A stretch of 11,101 nucleotides of DNA from Dysgonomonas sp. GTDB taxonomy: Bacteria; Bacteroidota; Bacteroidia; Bacteroidales; Dysgonomonadaceae. The DNA lies in the NCBI GenBank assembly GCA_030151105.1, contig JASLEN010000446.1:1-11101 (forward strand). Reading direction: 5' to 3'. The position numbers were made by a program, and so were the translations under genes. Below are positions 1 to 6,254 of this stretch, piece after piece (within the stretch, counting starts at the first letter, position 1; every line of letters begins with the position of its first letter). Under the pieces are notes generated by a model. The model was given only the letters and a program-made list of their open reading frames with translations. It had not been told where the DNA came from and made no database searches.

Positions 1-1
1 T

Positions 2-3000
2 CAGGAGTTTGAGAAACTATTTTATCAGGACAAGAAACTGTTAAAAAAGTTTGAAGAATTTGAAGCAGGTAAACTATCAGGAACAAGTACTGATTTTTTC
101 TACAAAGAAATTGCAACTCCTGCCATTGAAGAGATAAAGCAACAGATCGTATATACGCACTTTGACATCCGCAAGTATGATAAAATACTAAGAGACAAGA
201 ATAAAGACAACGATAAAGGATTAATAGCATTATATAAATTTTTATCTCCTATACATTTATTAAAACTCTCATTTGCAAATGATTATAATCAATTAAACAA
301 AGAATTCTATGCTGAACTTCTTCATATTATGGGACTTGAGGAAGTAAAAGAAAAATCTCAAAAATTTATAGTTCGTAAAGCAAAAGACAATAGAGACAAT
401 GGTTCTATTATTGAAAATACAATCAATGAATTGGATTCTATGATTGATTTTTCGAGAATACCAAATGTTAATCAATATGGCAAAACAAGTGAAGAGAGAT
501 TGTTTAACATTGCCTTAGACCTATCTATAACATGGATCAATAGAGTGCTGTTTTTAAAACTATTAGAGGCACAGATTATAAAATATAACAACAATGACAA
601 AAGATATTCTTTTCTTTCAACAGACAAGCTTCAAGGCTACGACGATCTGAATCGTTTGTTTTTCCAAATTCTAGCAAGAAAAGAGGAAGACAGAAGAGAT
701 GGAAACCTGAAAGATAAGTTTTCTCATGTCCCATACCTCAATAGTTCTTTATTTGAACCTACCGAATTAGAGTCATACACGCTGGTTATTAGTGTACTAC
801 CTGATAATTCTAGTATTAATCTTCATTCTAAGTCTATTTTAAAAACAAAAAATAGAACACTAGAGAAAGATTCAGATATTAAGCCTTTAGAATATCTATT
901 GAGGTTCTTAGATGCTTATGATTTTAGCAGCGAAGGTGCAGAAGAAATTCAAGAAGAAAACAAACCACTTATCTCAGCATCTGTGCTTGGATTGATATTT
1001 GAAAAAATAAATGGTTACAAAGATGGTTCATTCTTTACCCCTAGTTTTATCACTATGTTTATGTGTAGAGATACAATCACAAGAACTGTAATACAGAAGT
1101 TTAATGATACGAAAGGGTGGGAGTGCAAAACAACAAACGATTTATACAATAAGATAACTGACCTAAAAGAAGCAAATGAAATTTATAACTCTATCCGAAT
1201 CTGTGACCCAGCAGTTGGTTCAGGGCATTTTCTGGTTTCTAGCCTCAACGAATTGATTTACTTGAAGTCTGAGTTAGGTATTTTAGTTGATAGAGAAGGA
1301 CGTTTACTCAAAGACTATCGATTGTCTGTTGAGAATGATGAACTTATAGTAAGTGATAGAGAAGCAGGAATATTCAAGTATGAGCCGCACAAACATGAAA
1401 GTCAGCGTGTGCAAGAAACACTTTTTCATGAGAAGCAAACAATCATAGAAAATTGTTTGTTTGGAGTCGATATCAACCCCAACTCGGTGAAAATATGTCA
1501 GCTCAGACTTTGGATAGAACTTCTAAAACACACTTATTATAAGTCCAATACTACCTTGGAGACTCTCCCCAATATTGATATAAATATAAAATGTGGCAAC
1601 TCACTAATTAGTCGTTTCAACTTAGATGAAGATTTGAAACCAGCCTTGAAAAAACTAGGCTACTCTATTGCTGATTATCAACAAGCAGTAGATAGTTATC
1701 GCAATGCTCATACCAAAGAAGAAAAAAGAGCTTTAGAAAAACTTATTAACGATATAAAAAGTGGGTTGAAAACTGAAATTGCAATCAAAGACCCATTAAT
1801 CGTAAAGCTTAGCAAGAAAAGAGGGCAGCTACAAAGTCTAGACCAAGTAGACTTATTTGAAGAAAAGGTTAGCAAAGCAAAAAAGCAATCTATCGAAAAA
1901 CTAAAGAAAGAGATTCAACAAATATCATCACAAATTGAAGAAATAAGGAATAATATTATTTACCAAAATGCTTTAGAGTGGCGTTTAGAATTTCCCGAAG
2001 TCTTGGATACCGATGGAAAATTTATTGGGTTTGATGCTATTATTGGTAATCCACCATACATACAACTCCAATCGATGGGAGAAATGGCAGATGCTTATCA
2101 ACAGATGGATTTTGAAGTATATGAGCGCACTGGCGATATTTATTGTCTGTTTTATGAGTTGGGAAAAAGACTTTTACGTCCCGACTATCATTTATCTTAT
2201 ATAACATCCAACAAATGGATGCGTGCTGGGTATGGAAAAAGTATGCGTCAGTTCTTTGTGGAGCAAACTAATCCTACTCTATTGATTGATTTTGCAGGTG
2301 TAAAAGTCTTTGATGAGGCTACAGTAGATGTCAATATTTTGAGTTATCAATACGCTGATAATAAAGGAGAAACTATTTGTTGCCAAATAGATAAAGCATA
2401 CAATTCTGATATAACTAAATTGAGCGATTACTTGCTTCACCATACTATAGAAACATCGTTTGACGAAGGCTCTATCAATTCTTTTGTAATTCTTTCGGAA
2501 ATAGAGCGTAGCATAAAAAAGAAGATAGAGGCAGTGGGTACTCCGTTGAAGGATTGGGACATAAATATCTATCGAGGAATCCTTACTGGCTATAATGAGG
2601 CGTTTATTATAGATGGCGGAACGAAAGACGAATTGATTGCTAAAGATTCAAAGAATGCAGAAATAATAAAACCATTGCTTCGAGGTAGAGACATCAAACG
2701 ATATGGATATGAGTTCGCTGATTTGTGGCTCTTATATATTCCTTGGCACTTTCCTCTTCACAAAGATTCTACAGTTTCAGGTGCATCTAAAGAAGCAGAA
2801 GAAGAATTTCAAAAACAATATCCTGATATCTATAATCATCTTCTCCAATATAAGAAACAACTTTCCAATAGAAATAAAGCCGAAACTGGCATAAGGTATG
2901 AATGGTACGCTTTACAGCGTTGGGGAGCAAATTATATGGACGATTTTTCTAAGCAGAAAATCATCTACCCAGAGATAACTAAATTTATCAATTTCAATTA

Positions 3001-3358
3001 TGACACTGAGTGTTTTGTAACTAATAACAAATGTTTTATTTTAACAGGTGAACATATCGAATATCTAACTGCGTTCTTTAACTCAAGTCTATTCAAATTT
3101 TGTTTTATAGATGATTTCCCTGAATTGTTAGGAGGAAGTAGAGAACTACGAAAAATATTTTTAGAAAAGATACCAGTTATGCAAATTGACTGTATAGCAA
3201 ATAATTTCTTTAAAGATATGATACTAAAAATAAAAGAGTTAAAAGAAATGGGATTGAACTCTGAAGTTTTGGAGCAAGATATTGACGAAGCGATATTCAA
3301 TTTATATGGTTTGACAGAAAAAGAGCAAAACACTATTGGGTTTATAAAGATTCAATAA
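2..3358 (+). CDS. Eco57I-like type IIG restriction-modification enzyme, 5' end missing
   Basis: This is a large DNA adenine methyltransferase, probably fused to a nuclease, that would methylate or cut DNA at a specific sequence. The frame is open from base 2, so the ATG at 329 is internal and the true start and any N-terminal nuclease domain lie left of the window; 1118 residues are visible. An N6-adenine methylase core is clear: GSFFTP (motif X-like, near 1025), DPAVGSGHF (AdoMet-binding motif I, 1205-1231), FGVDINPNSVKICQLRLW (near 1460) and the catalytic NPPY (2048-2059). A charged helical stretch lies between these last two. The C-terminal TaqI-like recognition domain runs from about 2470 to the end and includes YMDDFSKQKI (2933-2962). 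The last 211 codons (2723 on) form one of two exchangeable recognition domains; the other lies inverted at 3342-3911. A BREX PglX methylase is an alternative, but no other BREX gene is visible. Confidence 0.88.
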   Translation, partial: QEFEKLFYQDKKLLKKFEEFEAGKLSGTSTDFFYKEIATPAIEEIKQQIVYTHFDIRKYDKILRDKNKDNDKGLIALYKFLSPIHLLKLSFANDYNQLNKEFYAELLHIMGLEEVKEKSQKFIVRKAKDNRDNGSIIENTINELDSMIDFSRIPNVNQYGKTSEERLFNIALDLSITWINRVLFLKLLEAQIIKYNNNDKRYSFLSTDKLQGYDDLNRLFFQILARKEEDRRDGNLKDKFSHVPYLNSSLFEPTELESYTLVISVLPDNSSINLHSKSILKTKNRTLEKDSDIKPLEYLLRFLDAYDFSSEGAEEIQEENKPLISASVLGLIFEKINGYKDGSFFTPSFITMFMCRDTITRTVIQKFNDTKGWECKTTNDLYNKITDLKEANEIYNSIRICDPAVGSGHFLVSSLNELIYLKSELGILVDREGRLLKDYRLSVENDELIVSDREAGIFKYEPHKHESQRVQETLFHEKQTIIENCLFGVDINPNSVKICQLRLWIELLKHTYYKSNTTLETLPNIDINIKCGNSLISRFNLDEDLKPALKKLGYSIADYQQAVDSYRNAHTKEEKRALEKLINDIKSGLKTEIAIKDPLIVKLSKKRGQLQSLDQVDLFEEKVSKAKKQSIEKLKKEIQQISSQIEEIRNNIIYQNALEWRLEFPEVLDTDGKFIGFDAIIGNPPYIQLQSMGEMADAYQQMDFEVYERTGDIYCLFYELGKRLLRPDYHLSYITSNKWMRAGYGKSMRQFFVEQTNPTLLIDFAGVKVFDEATVDVNILSYQYADNKGETICCQIDKAYNSDITKLSDYLLHHTIETSFDEGSINSFVILSEIERSIKKKIEAVGTPLKDWDINIYRGILTGYNEAFIIDGGTKDELIAKDSKNAEIIKPLLRGRDIKRYGYEFADLWLLYIPWHFPLHKDSTVSGASKEAEEEFQKQYPDIYNHLLQYKKQLSNRNKAETGIRYEWYALQRWGANYMDDFSKQKIIYPEITKFINFNYDTECFVTNNKCFILTGEHIEYLTAFFNSSLFKFCFIDDFPELLGGSRELRKIFLEKIPVMQIDCIANNFFKDMILKIKELKEMGLNSEVLEQDIDEAIFNLYGLTEKEQNTIGFIKIQ
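2546..2722 (+). repeat. Outer inverted repeat, arm in the expressed gene
   Basis: This 177-bp stretch is the reverse complement of 3912-4088 with a single difference (G at 2602, A on the matching strand at 4032). The longest perfect run is 120 bp (2603-2722 against 3912-4031). Identity stops abruptly at 2722, after the codons for EFAD. On the left it decays gradually, with many synonymous differences back to about 2474. It encodes the conserved lead-in to the recognition domain. The reading phase is the same in both arms, so a crossover anywhere within it keeps the frame. Confidence 0.95.
2932..2961 (+). repeat. Inner inverted repeat, arm in the expressed gene
   Basis: These 30 bases are identical to the reverse complement of 3715-3744, although the recognition domains around them differ. 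They encode most of NYMDDFSKQKI, in the same codon phase in both copies, and every synonymous position agrees. They contain a short dyad, TTTTCT-AAGC-AGAAAA (2945-2960). They may act as a second crossover site within the recognition domain. Confidence 0.9.
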
Positions 3359-4202
3359 ACTTTACATCCTTATTATCAAGTTTGTATAAGTCATAAACAC
3401 TCTGATTTAGTTGTTTCAAATATTCCATATTATCTTCATCTTCAATTAATTTGTCAACTATACTCGAAATAGTATTATTTTGATTTACACTTGGCAATGG
3501 AACTCTAATTGGCTCAATAGCTTGAACGCTTATAAGTAGATCCCCTGTTCCTGTTCTTGGAGAATCTTGTAACATATAGTGAGCAAGTTTGGAATTTAAT
3601 ATGCCTAGGATATATTTCAAATGATTTCCTGTAGCAAAACAAGTGCTATCTAAAGTAACACAACCTTTTAAGTCAATGCCAAAACGGAGTATTGAACCGA
3701 CTCTTTTCCATACAATTTTCTGCTTAGAAAAATCGTCCATATAAGCTATGCTGTCTTGCAATTCAAACCATTGATTATTAGTCTTTTTACGAGAATTTTT
3801 ATCTCCTGTTTGTTTTAGTCTATCATATCCAAATGTTAGCAAATACTCTTTTATGGCAGGATATTCTTCTATATCAATGCCTTGAGAGGGTGCAGTACAT
3901 ATCAGCCATTTATCAGCGAACTCATATCCATATCGTTTGATGTCTCTACCTCGAAGCAATGGTTTTATTATTTCTGCATTCTTTGAATCTTTAGCAATCA
4001 ATTCGTCTTTCGTTCCGCCATCTATAATAAATGCCTCATTATAGCCAGTAAGGATTCCTCGATAGATATTTATGTCCCAATCCTTCAAAGGAGTACCTAC
4101 AGCCTCTATTTTTTCTTTAATACTACGCTCTATCTCCGAAAGTATTACAAAAGAGTTGATTGCACTAGCATCAAAACAGGAAGTTACATTATGCTGATGC
4201 AA
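3342..4202 (-). CDS. Silent C-terminal recognition-domain cassette of the adjacent restriction-modification gene
   Basis: This reading frame holds only the C-terminal specificity part of the upstream enzyme, in opposite orientation. It has no methylase motifs. Its first 95 or so residues match the expressed gene (for example NSFVILSEIERSI and the stretch through RGRDIKRYGYEFAD), then it diverges into a different recognition domain that regains the motif YMDDFSKQKI. The nominal start at 4202 is TTG, and no ATG occurs before the internal YMDD methionine. Recognisable similarity continues upstream of the TTG to about 4238, where an in-frame TAG (4239-4241) stops it. I therefore read it as an untranslated reservoir rather than a working gene. 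Its stop overlaps the end of the enzyme gene by 17 bases, tail to tail. Inversion through the shared repeat would place its last 189 codons in frame behind the methylase core. A separate small specificity protein is possible but less likely. Confidence 0.82.
   Translation of the reverse strand: MHQHNVTSCFDASAINSFVILSEIERSIKEKIEAVGTPLKDWDINIYRGILTGYNEAFIIDGGTKDELIAKDSKNAEIIKPLLRGRDIKRYGYEFADKWLICTAPSQGIDIEEYPAIKEYLLTFGYDRLKQTGDKNSRKKTNNQWFELQDSIAYMDDFSKQKIVWKRVGSILRFGIDLKGCVTLDSTCFATGNHLKYILGILNSKLAHYMLQDSPRTGTGDLLISVQAIEPIRVPLPSVNQNNTISSIVDKLIEDEDNMEYLKQLNQSVYDLYKLDNKDVKFIESL
3715..3744 (-). repeat. Inner inverted repeat, arm in the silent cassette
   Basis: This is the partner of 2932-2961, perfect over 30 bases and in the cassette's own reading frame. 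Its mirror axis is 21 bp away from that of the outer repeat, because the first half of the two recognition domains differs in length by 42 bp (14 codons). It is therefore a separate pairing and not a continuation of the outer repeat. Confidence 0.9.
3912..4088 (-). repeat. Outer inverted repeat, arm in the silent cassette
   Basis: This is the partner of 2546-2722, in inverted orientation and 1189 bp away from it. Flipping the segment between the two arms would exchange the 3' end of the expressed gene for that of the cassette. Near identity here, against divergent sequence on both sides, suggests the arms recombine or are kept alike by gene conversion. Confidence 0.95.
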
Positions 4203-4266
4203 ATATTCGCTCGCTAAAAACTGTGTAGAATTATTGTACTAAATAGACTACTATCATCTATTAATA

Positions 4267-4298
4267 TTTGTTTAGACTTATTATCTATACTATTTTTA
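4267..4298 (+). promoter_or_regulatory. Predicted promoter of the DNA invertase gene
   Basis: TTTG at 4267-4270 is followed, after 20 bases, by TATTTTTA at 4291-4298. This fits the Bacteroides primary sigma factor pattern (TTTG, 19-21 bases, TAnnTTTG) except for the last base. It would start transcription roughly 35 bases before the invertase ATG at 4340. Confidence 0.55.
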
Positions 4299-4315
4299 TA
4301 TAAAATAATAGTATA
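4286..4315. promoter_or_regulatory. 30-bp near-palindrome over the invertase promoter
   Basis: The outer nine bases on each side are perfect inverted repeats (TATACTATT at 4286-4294, AATAGTATA at 4307-4315). Overall 13 of 15 position pairs are complementary, and the centre is AT at 4300-4301. It covers the predicted -7 element of the invertase promoter. Resolvase-type serine recombinases often bind similar 28-30 bp dyads in their own promoters, so self-repression is plausible. It could equally be an operator for another regulator. It is very AT-rich, which lowers its weight. Confidence 0.5.
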
Positions 4316-4339
4316 AATTAAACCTAAAAAAGTGATATT

Positions 4340-4936
4340 ATGATATATGGATACATCCGAGTAAGTTCTGATAAGCAAACAACAGAGAATCAAAGATTTG
4401 AAATAGAGAACTTTTCGAAGCTAAAAAAGTATCCGATAGACGAATGGATTGAAGAAACTATTAGTGCGACAAAGAAACTGTCAGATAGGAAATTTGGTGG
4501 TCTGCTAGACCGAATGATTAAAGGCGATATCTTGATAGTTACAGAGCTCTCTAGATTGGGTAGGAATCTTATGCAAGTAATGAGTATTCTTCATACCTGC
4601 ATGGAAAAAGATATTATGGTATTTACTATAAAAGAAAACTACGAACTAGGCAACAATATAAACTCTAAAGTTTTGGCTTTTGCATTCGGTCTATCTGCTG
4701 AAATCGAGCGTACCTTAATATCTCAGCGAACTAAAGAAGCTTTAGCTAGAAAACGAGCTGAAGGTGTTATTTTAGGAAGACCAGTGGGAAGTAAATCCAA
4801 AACAGTGAAGTTGACAGGGAAGGAAGATGAAATAAGAAATTTGTTAAGCAAAAATATATCACAAAGTGCAATTGGAAGAATATTGGGAGTCCATAGACTG
4901 ACAGTTGGTGCATTTATAAAGGAAAACAACTTATGA
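4340..4936 (+). CDS. Mpi-like serine DNA invertase
   Basis: This 198-residue protein is a small serine site-specific recombinase of the resolvase/invertase family, which cuts and rejoins DNA at short dyad sites through a phosphoserine bond. The catalytic region opens with GYIRVSSDKQ, with Ser9 as the likely nucleophile and Arg7 beside it. The active-site motif ELSRLGR follows at 69-75. The long dimerisation helix is near 119-140 (AEIERTLISQRTKEAL). The linker LGRPVGSK leads to a C-terminal helix-turn-helix at about 166-195 (ISQSAIGRILGVHRLTV). Length and sequence resemble Mpi, the Bacteroides fragilis invertase that flips many promoters. Its gene starts 137 bp from the silent recognition cassette, which makes the inverted repeats in the restriction gene its most likely local target. 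That link rests on position only; an Mpi-type enzyme could also act elsewhere in the genome. Confidence 0.93.
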   Translation: MIYGYIRVSSDKQTTENQRFEIENFSKLKKYPIDEWIEETISATKKLSDRKFGGLLDRMIKGDILIVTELSRLGRNLMQVMSILHTCMEKDIMVFTIKENYELGNNINSKVLAFAFGLSAEIERTLISQRTKEALARKRAEGVILGRPVGSKSKTVKLTGKEDEIRNLLSKNISQSAIGRILGVHRLTVGAFIKENNL

Positions 4937-4940
4937 CACC

Positions 4941-4984
4941 TATGTACAAATTGTGTACACTTGCATGCAAATTGCATGTACATA
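4941..4984. repeat. Compact palindromic block after the invertase gene
   Basis: Five bases after the invertase stop lies a 44-bp block bounded by TATGTACA (4941-4948) and its reverse complement TGTACATA (4977-4984). Inside are two related units, one with GTACAAATTGTGTAC and one with GCATGCAAATTGCATG, each itself nearly palindromic around AAATTG. It could form a hairpin at the 3' end of the invertase mRNA, or be a protein-binding or recombination site. I cannot tell which. Confidence 0.5.
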
Positions 4985-5020
4985 AAAACAAAAAAGACTT
5001 ACGATTTAACGTAAGTCTTT
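4985..5020 (-). terminator. Rho-independent terminator of the tRNA-Arg transcript
   Basis: A perfect 11-bp stem (AAAGACTTACG at 4993-5003, CGTAAGTCTTT at 5010-5020) encloses a six-base loop. On the minus strand it is followed by a T-rich run, TTTTTTGTTTTT across its base. It starts 10 bases after the tRNA 3' end. On the plus strand it may also stop transcripts leaving the invertase gene, though only a short T-rich stretch follows there. Confidence 0.85.
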
Positions 5021-5030
5021 GATTTTCAAG

Positions 5031-5104
5031 TGACCCTGCCAGGGTTCAAACCTGGAACCTCCTGATCCGTAGTCAGGTACTCTATTCAGTTGAGCTACAG
5101 AGCC
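5031..5104 (-). tRNA. tRNA-Arg, anticodon ACG
   Basis: The 74-base gene folds as a full cloverleaf. The acceptor is GGCTCTG/CAGGGTC with two G-U pairs and discriminator A. The D stem is GCTC/GAGT, the anticodon stem CCTGA/TCAGG with loop CTACGGA, and the T stem CCAGG/CCTGG. The anticodon ACG, usually deaminated to ICG, reads CGU, CGC and CGA arginine codons. The terminal CCA is not encoded. The T loop is TTTGAAC instead of the usual TTCGAA-type, and the D loop has GA where GG is usual. Together these suggest a compensated A19-U56 tertiary pair in place of G19-C56. Confidence 0.95.
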
Positions 5105-5121
5105 ATTCCTTAAATGCGTTG

Positions 5122-5153
5122 CAAAGGTAAGGAACCTTTATCTATTGCGCAAA
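5122..5153 (-). promoter_or_regulatory. Promoter of tRNA-Arg
   Basis: On the minus strand TTTG (5153-5150) is followed by exactly 20 bases and then TACCTTTG (5129-5122), a perfect match to the Bacteroides primary promoter pattern. The expected start of transcription is about 10 bases before the mature tRNA 5' end at 5104. Confidence 0.85.
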
Positions 5154-5215
5154 CTTTCAATAGCCTTTTTTTGATTTATTTTATTAAACTCTCATTATCA
5201 GACTATATAAAATGA

Positions 5216-6109
5216 CTACAATTTAATATTTAAGTCGATTAATACATTTCTGATTTGCTCATAAGTAGTAATACGTGTAGGGACTAGTGGTAAACGAAGC
5301 TTATTATCAATATATCCCATCATGTTTAGCATACATTTTACCCCTGCTGGATTTCCATCTACAAACAACAAATTGAATAGTTCATTAAAACTATGATGTA
5401 TCGTTAAAGCACTTTGATAATCGCCTTCTAGTGCCAAACGTGTCATTCTACTAAATTCTTTTGGGAAAGCATTTCCTATTACAGAAATCACTCCTACAGC
5501 CCCCAAAGTTATTAAAGGGAAGGTAACTCCATCGTCACCAGAAATCACCTCGAAATGCGCTGGTTTACGCTTAATAATCTCATCCATCTGTGTCATGTTG
5601 CCCGAAGCTTCCTTTACTGCTATGACATTAGGAACTTCATTGGCAATTCTTAAAATCGTATCTGCCTCCATATTAGCCCCAGTTCTTCCTGGAACATTGT
5701 AAGCAACTACGGGTACAGGCGAAGCCTCACCTATTGCTTTATAATGCTGATAGATTCCCTCTTGAGAAGGTTTGTTATAATATGGCACAACCGAAAGAAT
5801 AGCATCTATACCTGTGAAATCTCTCGTTTTCAGCTCATCAACCACTGACTTCGTGTTATTACCCCCTACTCCCAATACAATGGGAATTTGTTTATTTACA
5901 CGAGTCACAACAAGCTCTATAATCTTTTCTTTCTCCTCCAAGGTTAGCGTTGGAGTTTCGGCAGTAGTGCCCAAAACAACTAGGTAACCTGTTCCATTTT
6001 GGAGCTGATAATCAACGAGCCTTGACAAAGCAAGATAATCTACACTCTCATCTTCCTTGAAGGGAGTAATAAGAGCAACTCCCATTCCTTTCAAATTTAT
6101 TCTTGACAT
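5216..6109 (-). CDS. dapA: 4-hydroxy-tetrahydrodipicolinate synthase
   Basis: This enzyme condenses pyruvate with aspartate semialdehyde, the first committed step toward diaminopimelate (for cell wall) and lysine, in the cytoplasm. The 297-residue length is normal for the family. It forms a TIM barrel with the expected residues. The tandem threonines are in GTTAE (Thr48, Thr49). VPYYNKPSQEG at 108-118 carries the tyrosine of the proton relay. Tyr137 and Arg142 lie in YNVPGRTG, and the Schiff-base lysine is Lys166 in AVKEASGN. GDD at 191-193 follows. The ATG at 6109 gives the usual N-terminus before the GVALITPF strand. It lies 145 bp after the preceding minus-strand gene. I saw no clear terminator between its stop and the tRNA promoter. 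Related N-acetylneuraminate lyases share the fold, but the motifs fit DapA better. Confidence 0.96.
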   Translation of the reverse strand: MSRINLKGMGVALITPFKEDESVDYLALSRLVDYQLQNGTGYLVVLGTTAETPTLTLEEKEKIIELVVTRVNKQIPIVLGVGGNNTKSVVDELKTRDFTGIDAILSVVPYYNKPSQEGIYQHYKAIGEASPVPVVAYNVPGRTGANMEADTILRIANEVPNVIAVKEASGNMTQMDEIIKRKPAHFEVISGDDGVTFPLITLGAVGVISVIGNAFPKEFSRMTRLALEGDYQSALTIHHSFNELFNLLFVDGNPAGVKCMLNMMGYIDNKLRLPLVPTRITTYEQIRNVLIDLNIKL

Positions 6110-6254
6110 AAGTTCTCTGAACTATATATTTTGGTTCCCAACTACAAAGTCAGTCATTGACTTAGATTCATAATTGGTGGTTTATATTTCTTACTTGTAT
6201 TTTCTAGGGGAATGATAAAAAGAGAAATGCTATCGACACATTACCTATCCCTTA

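Noticed and set aside
329..331. ATG at 329 as the start of the restriction-modification gene
   Set aside because: The same frame is open back to base 2 and the upstream residues read as normal protein of this family, so this ATG is internal to a gene cut by the window edge.
2613..2640. ACGAA direct repeats as the known Mpi recognition sequence
   Set aside because: I do not remember the published consensus well enough to claim a match, and the repeat unit is only five bases.
2998..3333. 111-codon minus-strand frame inside the recognition domain
   Set aside because: It lies opposite a well-supported coding region and its Ser, Phe and Ile-rich translation has no motif.
4723..4983. 86-codon minus-strand frame opposite the invertase C-terminus
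   Set aside because: It is a shadow of the invertase gene and runs into the palindromic block; no family features.
4941..4984. Palindromic block as a CRISPR fragment
   Set aside because: Only two imperfect units, no spacers of regular length and no cas gene in the window.
6148..6162. AGTCA/TGACT inverted repeat as the dapA operator
   Set aside because: Five-base arms are too short to stand out by eye, and no promoter could be placed next to it.
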